Source: Carex sylvatica
Taxonomy: Eukaryota > Streptophyta > Magnoliopsida > Poales > Cyperaceae
Assembly: GCA_964058845.1 (NCBI GenBank)
Contig: CAXKVR010000718.1
Span: forward strand, 1 to 19,177
Direction: 5' to 3'
Length of the DNA: 19,177 nt
Made by a program: the position numbers and the translations under genes. The notes below the pieces were generated by a model. That model was given only the letters and a program-made list of their open reading frames with translations. It was not told the DNA's origin and did no database searches. This document shows positions 1-8,409 of this stretch, piece after piece (position 1 is the stretch's first letter; each line of letters begins with the position of its first letter).

Positions 1-379
1 AATTTTTAAACTGAGACAAATTTGTATATGTTAAATATTTTTTGTATACAAACTTAGACACATCTCTATATAATGGAGAGACTGCACGCCGTCGAATTAT
101 AAACCAGAGGAGGAATCAGGTAACATGTGATTTATGCAATTCAACCGATGATGACAAATAACAAGGAGGAAGAATCGGATGAAAGTAATTATGTCCAAAA
201 AGAAAAGAAAAAAATCTAACTTACACCTCTGTTTCATTTTGTCACCAGCTTGGCAGCTTCATACAAAATATAATGAACCATGGACCGAGAGCAAGCCGGC
301 ATGAAATTGTTGACCCAGAAGTGTTACCAAGTCACGTGTATCCTCGGTGCAAATTACAAAATATGATCATGTTATATTT
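1..379. other. Non-coding AT-rich sequence
   Basis: No reading frame of note on either strand. A single G-box core, CACGTG, lies at 333-338, but no gene follows it closely. Nothing else can be supported here. Confidence 0.6.
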
Positions 380-380
380 T

Positions 381-913
381 AAATTCTTTCGGATGCTCTT
401 ATTTTCAGTGGGAATTGATGGATTGGGAAATAATTGGGGTTCTAATTCATAGACCCATTCGGATGTCTATTTTTTTCCATCTCTTTTCCGTTCTTTCTTT
501 CTAACTTCTCGTCAGATAGTGCAAAAGCGTAGGACATAAATCGCCAAGTCAGAGTGAATAATTTTTTTCCTACACAATGTGTCGCACTCTTGCTGTTCTT
601 CTCAATCAATTTATTTAATGTAGTTAATTAGTAATGTTATATTATAAAATAATAATTAATAAGTAATGTGATGTTATTATTTAATTGCATTGATAATTTT
701 ATTAATAAAGAAAACTGTACAATAACAAAACACTTTAGAAAAAAAAAATAGAATTTTTCACAACTATCCACGGTTCAATCGAACACTCAGTTCAACACAT
801 TCCCATAATTAATTTTATGCAGACCCACATTCATAGATTCCTGTTTTTTTAAAAGTGAGTTCCTATCACTGTCAAATCTCATTCCGTGTAATCTCGTGAC
901 ATCCGAACATGCC
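381..913. mobile_element. Possible degenerate terminal-inverted-repeat element
   Basis: TTCGGATG at 388-395 faces its reverse complement at 900-907, and the next 20 or so bases inward are loosely complementary (for example GGGAAT on the left and ATTCCGT on the right). The right end reads GGCATGTTCGGATG on the minus strand, a style of terminus seen in plant MITEs. The interior is AT-rich and non-coding. No clear target duplication is visible, so the family and even the reality of the element are uncertain. Confidence 0.3.
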
Positions 914-1182
914 TTTAATTTTATCTAAAAGCATCGGTCTATGTTTAAAATTTTCTCATGCATTTGTAACAAACATTTATATTCAGTGGGATTTCAGATT
1001 ATTCATTGTTTCTTATGAAATTAGATTAAACAAAACTTGATTCAATATTATGATGTCCTGCTAGCAAAAGTGCAAAACATGAAAACAACAGCTTGGCTTC
1101 AGAAATTAATAAATAAAAATATTTCTTTTGAACAAGGATTTCTACGCTTAATTGCTGTTTTGATGCTGCTGCTACTACGCCA
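914..1182. other. Non-coding sequence, nothing recognised
   Basis: AT-rich sequence without an open frame, RNA gene or clear repeat. Confidence 0.5.
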
Positions 1183-1191
1183 CGGCTAAGG

Positions 1192-1372
1192 GGAATTCGT
1201 ATCCTCTGAGTTAACTCAAAATTTGAGTTAAGATCTGGACCGTCTGATTCAAATTCACACTAATATTTAATGGCTCCGTGCGTTACAGGCATGAGTCGGA
1301 TTGGTCTGAATTCTGATTGCACGGCAGAAAAAATGAACTCAATAATTGCAATAATGCAGATGATATGGATTC
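1192..1372. mobile_element. Mutator-like MITE, copy 1
   Basis: The left end GAATTCGTATCCTCTGAG and the right end GCAGATGATATGGATTC are imperfect inverted repeats of the same family as the elements near 1411 and at 3362. Flanks 1183-1191 (CGGCTAAGG) and 1373-1381 (CGCCTAAGG) match at 8 of 9 positions, consistent with a 9-bp target duplication as made by Mutator-like transposases. About 181 bp long and non-coding, so non-autonomous. The divergent ends suggest that it is the oldest of the three copies. Confidence 0.6.
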
Positions 1373-1406
1373 CGCCTAAGGACTTCTCTTCAAAAAAAAA
1401 TATATA

Positions 1407-1615
1407 TATATCGTATCCTCTGCCTTAAAAAGGAATCTTTCGAGTTAATACATCTGGACCGTATAATGAGCTTTAAGATTCGTGCAAATTAAATCCACAC
1501 TAATTAAAGACTTATATTTTAGATAGGCGACAGATGAACTCCGTTTACAATCAGACGGCTGATATGTATCAACTCAAAAGATGCTCTTTTGAGTTGATGC
1601 AGACGATGCGTGCTC
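1407..1615. mobile_element. Mutator-like MITE, copy 2
   Basis: The left end CGTATCCTCTGCCTTAA (from 1412) pairs with the right end GATGCAGACGATGCG (to 1610). Pairing continues inward for roughly 55 bp, for example GAGTTAATACATCTGG against a matching segment near 1559-1575. Internal sequence (TTAAGATTCGTGCA, then AATCAGACGG) is shared with the copy at 3362-3579. The left boundary runs into an A-run and a TA microsatellite (1392-1410), so the exact end and the target duplication are not resolved. Non-coding. Confidence 0.6.
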
Positions 1616-1741
1616 CCACGCCACGCCACCTAATGTTTTTGCCAAACATGCGTTTTCACATTTCACGCGGAAACGGATCATGAAATTTGACAACGTTGAA
1701 GACAACAGCATGGCCGCATGGGAATTCAAAAAGGACAAAAG

Positions 1742-1834
1742 GATCCTATTTTATGCAATAGGATCATACCACGTCAGCACTGTAGCCATTTCGTAAAAGG
1801 TCGCTACTCGCGAGTGACAAAAGGCTGACGTCAG
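1742..1834. promoter_or_regulatory. Cluster of short palindromes with ACGT-core sites
   Basis: Three perfect inverted repeats lie within 93 bp: GATCCTATT/AATAGGATC with a 6-base loop (1742-1765), ACTCGCGAGT (1806-1815) and CTGACGTCAG (1825-1834). A further ACGTCA lies at 1771-1776. TGACGTCA is the classical binding site of plant TGA-type bZIP factors. No gene starts downstream before the hAT element at 1970, so a regulatory role is only possible. Confidence 0.35.
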
Positions 1835-1969
1835 GATGGAGACAAGTCTCAGCGGGAACCAGCGAAGAGCAGAGAGGATGACCAGAACCTGCCGGGGAAA
1901 TCAGTCCTGATATTCCTAAATAATTACATTGGTGCTACTCAACAGTTCCATTGGGCGCTTGGCCGTTAT

Positions 1970-2427
1970 TAGGGGTCTGCTAACGGGTACGGGCCGGGCG
2001 GACCGGGTATACTCAGGGTCGGGTGCGGGTATGGGTCGGGTACGGGTATCTCGGGACGAGTATCACGGGTATTTTTTTTTCAAAATCCGTACCCTACCTG
2101 ACTTATACCCGTGCCCGTGGTACCCGGCATGGGTAGGGCGGTCCGGATAGGGTACCCGGTCCGGTCCGGTTTTTTTTTTTTTTTTCTGTTTTTTTTTCGG
2201 TGGCAAATTCGAAATTTCAAAAAAATTTGAATTTTTTTGAATTTTTTAACGGGTACGGGTCGGGTCGGGCGTAAATCGGACCGGGTTTGCTCGGGTTTTG
2301 AACCAAACAACCGTACCTTACCCGTTTTATACCCGTACCCGTGTACCCGTTTACCCGACCCATACCCGGGCTCGGGCACGGGCGGGTCGGGTACGGGCCG
2401 CCCGACCCGGGTAAAAGCAAACCACTA
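1970..2427. mobile_element. Non-autonomous hAT element (MITE), 458 bp
   Basis: The left terminus TAGGGGTCTGCTAACGGG and the minus-strand right terminus TAGTGGTTTGCTTTTACCC are related inverted repeats, followed on both sides by GGGCGG/CCG-rich subterminal repeats. The flanks 1962-1969 and 2428-2435 are an identical 8-bp duplication, GCCGTTAT, diagnostic of hAT transposition. The interior is dense in CGGGTA units on both strands plus T-runs, and it encodes no transposase. TIRs starting TAG(A/G)GGT with CGGG-rich subterminal sequence resemble plant Dart-type hAT elements. The perfect duplication indicates a fairly recent insertion. Confidence 0.9.
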
Positions 2428-2532
2428 GCCGTTATAAAAGAATGGTACAAGTTCGGTTAAAATTTGAAATTTTAATTCATCTGGACAATATTGCCCTTTT
2501 TATTAAGGTCGGCGCTTCATAAGTTCATAGGT

Positions 2533-3297
2533 CATGTTTGGTTGTAGACTAAAGTTAATGAGGTATAACTTGGTTATTCCAACTTAGGCTGATCTAAATT
2601 ATTTATGTTTGGTTGATATCTAAAGTTATATCTTGACTTAAATTATTCCTTGTTTGATAAGAATTTGATGGCTTAAGGCATGATTTGATATTACAAATTA
2701 TTTTGTCCTACAAAATTTATAATAACAATAATAAAACTATTCTTTGTATTTTTTTTTATTTTGATTGAAAGAAATTGTACAAGAAAACAAGTTATGTATA
2801 AATTAATTCTATATGTTAGAGAAGCACATTGTATTTAATGAATCTTATTTAATTAAAGTTATATGTGTACTAATTTATATTTGTCAAAAATGTGTTAGGT
2901 TAATGAACAAAAAAATTATTATTTTTTAGTATAATTTAAAAAATATTTTATTTAATTATTTTTTAGATTGCATATTTTGTTGATTTAGAAAGTTGTGCCA
3001 TTTAAAAAAAATATTGATTCTATAATTGATAAAGTTATAAGTTTTCTTATGTAAATGAAAAAAATCTGTTTATTTTATATTTTTTAAAATGTGATTAAAA
3101 ATAGTAAAAATAATAAAAAGTTAGGCCTCATACTCAATTAAAATTAAACTATCTAGAGAGGTGGTTTAATTTAGACCAATTTAGTTCGACCTAAAGATCG
3201 GCTTATTCCATCTTAGTCCAGCTTAATTAAACCACGTTTAATAAAATAAGTGAGGTCTAAAGTCCTTATTCCATTGTTTAGTCCACAACTAAACATG
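2533..3297. mobile_element. Terminal-inverted-repeat element, about 765 bp, non-coding
   Basis: The left end begins CATGTTTGGTTGTAGACTAA and the right end, read on the minus strand, begins CATGTTTAGTTGTGGACTAA. The full 21-bp repeat matches at 19 positions. Looser similarity continues inward (for example AACTTGG and GGTTATTCC-like motifs near both ends). The core is very AT-rich and has no transposase. I could not find a convincing target duplication, so the superfamily is left open. Confidence 0.6.
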
Positions 3298-3302
3298 ACA
3301 AT

Positions 3303-3655
3303 AGTGAATTTTAAAACGGACTTACATAAATCCAGCTTAGGAAATTTAGGTACGACCGAACGAATTAGTATCCTCTGCATTAACTGAAAATGGAATTTTT
3401 TAAGTTAATGAATCCTAACCATCCGATCTGTTTTAAGATTCGTGTAGACTAAATCTGCACTAATATTAAAGAGTCCTATATCATAAGTAGAGATCGGATT
3501 GACTCCGTTTAAAATCAGACGGTTGAGATTCATTAACTCAAAAAATTCCTTTTTGAGTTAATGCAGAGGATACGTATTCCGACCGAACAAGGCCTGGTAT
3601 GCATGTTACTCGCGTAACTCGCGTTCTCTTTAGATCCTTTTGCAAGGGGCCGGAT
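3303..3655 (+). repeat. Diverged copy of the tandem-array spacer, split by a MITE
   Basis: 3303-3361 matches the spacer of the 449-bp tandem array (for example 9904-9960): TAGTGAATTTTAAAA, CTTACATAAAT, CAGCTTAGGAAATTTAGG and TACGACCGAA occur in the same order. The match resumes after the MITE at 3580-3600 (CGACCGAACAAGGCCTGGTA) and, less well, up to the GGATTTGATAA near 3655. The array copies preserve the uninterrupted form of this site. The similarity stops at both sides close to the points where the 317-bp array segment begins and ends. Confidence 0.75.
3362..3579. mobile_element. Mutator-like MITE, copy 3, 218 bp
   Basis: The ends GAATTAGTATCCTCTGCATT and, on the minus strand, GAATACGTATCCTCTGCATT start inverted repeats that pair for about 65 bp with few mismatches. 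The flanks 3353-3361 and 3580-3588 are an identical 9-bp duplication, CGACCGAAC. The unoccupied site is seen in the tandem array (GTACGACCGAATAAGG near 9951), which confirms the boundaries directly. Long TIRs with a 9-bp duplication are the signature of Mutator-like elements. The interior is non-coding. Confidence 0.88.
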
Positions 3656-4294
3656 TTGATAAGGACAAGATATACTTTGATTCTAAAAAAGGATGATGTC
3701 AATTCTAGGCAAAATAATAGGTATTTCTAAAAGATATATTATTAATTTATTATAACTTACTTTGGACTTTTAATTGCTAATTTTTTTTAATTTTTATTTT
3801 TGGAGATCATTTTCTATACGCAAGTAACGCAATATATCAAAATTAGCAACTATGAAGGCAGTTTTATGCACAACGGCAACATATTGTTTTTCTAGCTACT
3901 ATAGATTTCTATGACTCAAAAGTAGGTGATTTTTCTTTTCTCTCAAAATTTCTAATAAAATGAGTTAATTTTATTTTAATGCAAATTTACAGTAATATGC
4001 AGTATTGCTTGATGATAGTTTAATGAAAGCAATTCGGAACTCTTTTTGTAAATTCTTCTACTATTTGTTTAATCTTCTGCGAGATCTTGTCAGTGAAAGA
4101 GGGGGAGATCTGACGCCCATCGGACCAATCTTGGTGCGATGAGCTATTAAAACCATCTGATTGATCAAACATTTTTTATTAACAGAATAAAAGAAAGCAA
4201 GGTACTAAATCCGCTTTAAACCCGATTCCAATTAAATATATTATATTCTCCGTCTCTTTCTTCTCAATGTCTTCCCCAATAAAAGAAAATAAAT
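3656..4294. other. Intergenic AT-rich sequence, nothing recognised
   Basis: No coding frame, RNA gene or clear repeat ends. A local AGATCT pair near 4082-4111 is unexplained. Confidence 0.5.
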
Positions 4295-4495
4295 ATGCTG
4301 TTATTTCTTGAGAATAACATGAATCTGTTCTGCCTAAGGTCTTTCTCCTCAAAGAAAAAACAAGAACATGTTATTTCGATCCCAACTGTTGTGCAAACTG
4401 ATTTCAAAGAAGTCTACTCGGTTTTTCAACAAAAAAAACTCATAACGAACTTTTTCCATCATTTTGAAGGATCTCACATGGTTACAAGTCGTTAA
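4295..4495 (+). pseudogene. 3' remnant of a KIB1-4/DUF295 F-box gene
   Basis: The open frame aligns with the C-terminal part of the F-box gene at 11665-12789. LLFLENN corresponds to LLFIGNN, VVQTDF to MVQSDF, and the DNA around CCATCATTTTG, ATGGTTACAAG and GTTAATGTT matches 12757-12803. The F-box and most of the beta-propeller region are missing upstream, and the protein end is altered: the family ending FWISPTPW has become an unrelated stretch. It is therefore a truncated duplicate in the same orientation as the intact gene about 8 kb away. The ATG at 4295 is internal to the family alignment, so this should not be read as a real small protein. Confidence 0.7.
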
Positions 4496-4866
4496 TGTTC
4501 AATTGCTATTTTATTATAATGTTTACTGTTAACTTATTCATTTTTGAAGTAAAAGTAAAAAAAAGCCACCTACATGATTTCATTTTAGAAATTATCCAAC
4601 TGATCCTTTTTGCTGCGCAATTTCTATTATTAGTGTCTTTTTACTTTATTTTTTGTGCTAGTAAATATCATAAAGGCATAAACAAATTTTCAAGAACCGT
4701 GTCTCATGAAACATCTCTATTAAGTTATTACACCTAAATAAAAATCCTAACCTGAGATAAAATCAAACAAGAAACTCAAATAAAGGTGAGAAATTAAAGA
4801 GGGAATCTCAATTGAGAATACAATATATCTCGAATCTTATATGGGCTGATTGGGCCTGCATATGAC
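4496..4866 (+). repeat. Duplicated 3' flank of the F-box gene (copy 1)
   Basis: Matches 12790-13291 in order: the TTGCTGCG/TTGTTGCG-AATTTCTA block, TTTTGTGCTAGTAA, CTCATGAAACATCTCTAT, ACCTAAATAAA and then the block 4824-4856, identical to 13248-13280 at 32 of 33 bases. An insertion or deletion around 4680 removes about 50 bases that are present in the other copy. The open frame at 4495-4737 falls here and is not a gene. Confidence 0.75.
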
Positions 4867-5138
4867 ATCCCTTCTATGTAATTTACTTTTTTTTAATGGT
4901 TGTCAAATCAGTACATTGTCCCTTAGTTGTTTACTTGTTTGGCATTGTATAAACTTGAAATTTTTTAGTAACAAATTGTAGTCAAAGCAGAGTTAGTGCA
5001 TCTTCAATGAGGAATAAAATATTTACTGCATTAAATCCAGTAATAATGGACACTAAAGAAGTAAGAACAATTATGGCACTAAATCTTAAAAAAGGTTTGC
5101 TCAGTTAATATCTTCCCTTGCATTAATGAACAAATGTG

Positions 5139-5147
5139 TATATATAA
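5139..5147 (+). promoter_or_regulatory. TATA box of the X8-domain gene
   Basis: TATATATAA lies 108 bp upstream of the ATG at 5255. Transcription would be expected to start near 5170-5180, giving a leader of about 80 bases that begins among CA-rich sequence. Confidence 0.55.
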
Positions 5148-5254
5148 CTGTATAAGAGTTGGAACAAATGTGAAACAGTGTAAACATACATCAATATTCT
5201 TGTTGCACCTAGATTCTAGATCAGGAAGAGAAGGAAATAGCTAAAACAAGAAAA

Positions 5255-5800
5255 ATGGCAATTGTCAAAGGGCTGAAGATGATTCTGACACTAGTGATTG
5301 CTTTGAGCATCTTTCACTTCTCAGGTCGGTGTTATTCTCTTTTCATTTAGCAACTTTGATCATATCATGATTATCATGTTTTTACTAAGGTTAATTCTTA
5401 CTTTTGAACAAAATTGCAGAGGGGCGAGTCAGAGAATTGAATAACGTCGTAAGTATAATTTACTTATTTCAATCATTCCTCAACAGAAAAGTGCAAATTT
5501 CTTGTCTCTCGCAAAATATATGAAAATATAACAATCAAATGTCTAATTCCATTAATACAAATACAAGGCAACTCCGTGGTGCATCGCGAACCCGCTCAAA
5601 TCAACCGGTGCCCACCAAGCCGAGATAGATAAGCTTTGCAATGTGGTGGATTGTAGTCCTATCAAAAAGGGAGGCTCCTGCTTCAGTCCTAACAGTACCA
5701 TACTTCACGCCTCCTAACAGTACCATAGTTCTATCAAGCAAAACATAAAAGAGATGCATATGCCCTGTTCTCCTTCATGGATCCATGCAAATACTACTAT
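5255..5800 (+). pseudogene. Small secreted X8 (CBM43) protein gene, three exons, last exon disrupted
   Basis: Exon 1 (5255-5324) encodes a signal peptide with a hydrophobic core (MILTLVIALSIF). Exon 2 (5420-5448) encodes ten residues ending RVRELNNV. Exon 3 starts at 5568. All introns have GT-AG ends; the second donor is GTAAGT. Exon 3 opens ATPWCIANP and continues through LCNVVDCSPIKKGGSCFSPN and HAS, the N-terminal half of the X8 domain, which binds beta-1,3-glucan (callose) at plant cell walls and plasmodesmata. A TAA at 5715 then stops it at 82 residues. The family's next motif is found further on in another frame as FYQAK (5729) and ends in DPCKYY near 5797. The family spacing between HAS and FYQ is 15 bases; here it is 14. 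A 15-base direct repeat (5688-5702, 5713-5727) spans the break. Probably a recent pseudogene, or a sequencing error; a truncated protein is also possible. Confidence 0.7.
5688..5727 (+). repeat. 15-bp direct repeat at the X8 frame break
   Basis: CCTAACAGTACCATA occurs at 5688-5702 and again at 5713-5727. The second copy supplies the in-frame TAA and sits where the family encodes the Y-x-x-N segment. It looks like a local duplication or replication slip that disrupted the exon. Confidence 0.75.
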
Positions 5801-5805
5801 CTTAT

Positions 5806-6490
5806 TAGAGCTGCAAAAAAGTTTCTAGTTCGTGATTCGATTTGAGTTTGATTCGAAAAAAAGTTCGCAATTAATTCGATTGAAAATTAGTTTGTTCTGA
5901 AACAAATTAAATCAGTTTGGTTCGAATCTTATTCAAATCAAATTCAAACTGGGTATAATTTATTTGAAATTGATTCGCAAACTATTTATGTTCGAATCTC
6001 AAATAATGCAACTAATGAATTCAACCATCAATCTTTAATAATGCAGAAACCAAACTTATATCAGAGTTCAAAATTGTAATATAATGGTAACTTATAATAA
6101 GAAAATGTTTCAGCAGCATAATAAATTAACAATAGAATAAGTTTCATTTGACTAGATCCATGCCATAATTTTAATCAATCCAACAACGTAAAAGGTAAGG
6201 AAATCTTGAGCTGGTCCATAATCCATCAATATGAATTTGTGAAAGATAAAAGAAAACCGTGTGAATTTTGTTCCGCGAAAAAGAAACTAATACATAAACT
6301 ACCGGTATAACTAACAACTAGAAAAATTATAGTTCATAATTCGATTAACTTCGATTCGAAAAATTTGTAGTTCGCAATTAATCTGATTCAAAATTAGTTC
6401 ATTTTGAAATAAATCAAACCAGTTCAGTTTGAAACTTATTGAAACTCAAACTGAATAAATTTGATTCGGATTGATTCGTTTGCAACCCTA
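5806..6490. mobile_element. hAT-like non-autonomous element, about 685 bp
   Basis: The left end TAGAGCTGCAAA and the minus-strand right end TAGGGTTGCAAA match at 10 of 12 bases and fit hAT-type TIRs. The target duplication is not clean (TCTTAT left, TCTTTAT right). A segment of about 140 bp (5827-5962) recurs in direct orientation near 6329-6466, marked by TTCGCAATTAAT and AAAATTAGTT, so the element contains an internal duplication or two merged copies. No transposase is encoded. It lies immediately after the last recognisable X8 codons. Confidence 0.6.
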
Positions 6491-6900
6491 GTCTTTATAT
6501 TAATATGGATTTAGTCAATTTGTACGAAATATCCGTTCATTTCTCTTTCCTAACAAGATACTTTTGTTTTTATGTTGTGCAACTACATCGACTTGCAAGT
6601 TCCTGAAAGGCTAGCTTTGGATGAGTAAAGACAAGAATGATAAGAGATACAAGAAAAACAATATTATAGATCTCGATTGTTCTGTTATATTAGTTGGCAA
6701 ATAATCAATAAATGGTATCTCTTAAATTTGTTACAACTAAATAATGATACAAAATAAAGACATTTTTTTAATTATTGCCTTCCTACTTTTGTTCGTGTTC
6801 GGGCATATAGTTATGTCTAATTTGTAGTTGGGAGGGACATAAACAATTTCCCTCTGGTCGTGGAGAAAAATATAGGTTCGATGGTTATTGTAATGTGCGT
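6491..6900. other. Intergenic, possibly the displaced 3' flank of the X8 gene
   Basis: Contains only short frames. A frame at about 6831-6960 (starting WEGHKQFPSGRG) has no recognised family and ends in AT-rich sequence. No RNA gene or other element was found. Confidence 0.4.
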
Positions 6901-7290
6901 ATGGTACTTTGTAATGTGCGTATCGTTCTGTATATTGGATTCATATTTTTATTTTTAAAATCCACATAGTTGATCCGAATTATTTAATATTATCATTATA
7001 TGAAAATATACTTGAAAATCAAGTTTTATATTTTTTGAACTACTTTTAACTATTTTTTGAGACAATTAGAAAATTATTTGATCTAAAAATTATGGATCAT
7101 CCGAAAGTGCTTAATTTCTACCTACCAATAAAATAATAATAATTTTTTTTTCAAAAAACATAAAATTTAGTCTTCAAGTATATATTCATATGATAATAAT
7201 GTTAAGTGTGTTCAAAACGACTATTTGAACTTTAAAAATAAAAATATGAATCTAATACACAAAATGATATGCGCATTACAAAATATCATA
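6901..7290. mobile_element. Long-hairpin MITE, copy 1
   Basis: The left arm (ATGGTACTTTGTAATGTGCG, then GGATTCATATTTTTATTTTT) and the right arm (AAAAATATGAATCTAATACA, then GCGCATTACAAAATATCAT) are inverted repeats that pair over more than 100 bp, apart from mismatches. Internal blocks such as GTTTTATATTTTTTGAA, ACTATTTTTTGA and GATCCGAA recur in the larger hairpin at 8410-8832, so both belong to one family. No transposase and no clear target duplication. The open frame at 7225-7419 spans the right arm and is not a gene. Confidence 0.65.
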
Positions 7291-7547
7291 GCCTCACTCA
7301 AAAAAGCATCTAGACCAAACTATATATTCTTCTTCGAAAAGAAAACAATAGAATTGAATTCTAGTTCTTTTAAAATTAAGACAAACAAACCTTCAATTCG
7401 ATTTTTTTTTTTTTTATAAAACATAATTGGATTAATTTGAATAGAAAGATTTGATTGCTAGAACAACTCAGATCTTCAACTTAGAATTGGATCCAAAAAA
7501 ATGAAATGCATCGTAGATATTATATAGGCAGAATATAGTCATCAGTC
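7291..7547. other. Non-coding AT-rich sequence
   Basis: T-rich and A-rich runs, with no frame or repeat recognised. Confidence 0.5.
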
Positions 7548-7693
7548 ATCACAAGTTCACAACCCCTTCCTCCAACCAACAACACAACTCTAATTCCATC
7601 AAATCTCTCTCTTTCAAAGATTACGCACCAAATTATGTCCACAAGATTCAAGTATATGATATCACAAGACATCTCTATTGGGTTACTCCATTT
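7548..7693 (+). repeat. Possible third fragment of the F-box 3' flank
   Basis: ATCACAAGTTCA, CCTTCCT-CAA, CTCTCTCT, GATTACG and ACATCTCTATT follow one another in the same order as in 13031-13140 downstream of the intact F-box gene (ATCACAAGTTCA, CCTTCCTTCAA, CTCTCTACT, GGTTACGG, ACATCTCTAT). The match is patchy, so this could be a decayed duplicate or partly chance in low-complexity sequence. Confidence 0.35.
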
Positions 7694-8409
7694 TAATTAA
7701 ATTATGTGCTTATACCTTCAAATTTATAATTAAAATATCATTTTTTTTTCTCATCTTATACAATGTTATTTTTAATTATGTTACTCTTTTTTAAAATTTT
7801 ATTTCCAGTTAGCACTAATTACAAATGAAACAAATAAATTAACTTAAGTCGTCATGACTTTAAGGTACAAATTCCATTCAATCAAAATTAAACAAACATG
7901 AATAATTTATTAGACCAACATAAGTAAAAATAATCAACTTATATCTCTCTAACTTTGAATCTCAACTAAGAACTAGACTTTGCTCTTGCGATAAAAAATA
8001 ACACCCATTATATGGGAGGTCGTGGATTCGATCTTTATATAATTTTTTTTACAAATATTAAAATTTGAAAGGCTAGACCTCCATATTTTATGTCAAAAAA
8101 GAAATTTTTTAATTTTAGTAAAACACCACAGTAAAGTTTTTACAAAGTCGCGTATGCTTTGAATTTTTCTTTTTTTACAATCATAATAGTGGCCCATCAA
8201 TTCCTAAGGATTCGTTTGGATGAATCAATAGAATAGTAAGGTTCACTAACTCAAGATTCGGAACTAACTCCTAATCTAACAAATCAATAGCGAGCTACCC
8301 CAAACAAATTCAAGAATTCGAAACAACTACTCTTTTCACCCAAATACGAAATAGTGATTTTTTTTTTTTTACAATTCCAGAGCTAACCTAAAATTTTTGC
8401 TATTTCAAA
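7694..8409. other. Non-coding AT-rich sequence
   Basis: No reading frame or RNA gene supported. A short GTGGATTCGATC at about 8021 resembles a polymerase III B box, but no A box or SINE body accompanies it. Confidence 0.5.

Noticed and set aside
1929..2450. Several overlapping small frames rich in Gly, Arg, Pro and Tyr
   Set aside because: They come from CGGGTA repeats inside the hAT MITE and occur on both strands. No protein family is recognisable.
4495..4737. 80-codon hydrophobic frame
   Set aside because: It lies in the duplicated 3' flank of the F-box gene, where the other copy has no such frame.
6831..6960. Open frame beginning WEGHKQFPSGRG after a TTGTAG acceptor-like site
   Set aside because: No start codon, no recognised domain, and it runs into the hairpin element. 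It does not continue the X8 domain.
7980..8100. tRNA- or SINE-like B box (GTGGATTCGATC)
   Set aside because: No A box, cloverleaf or poly(A) end could be found around it.
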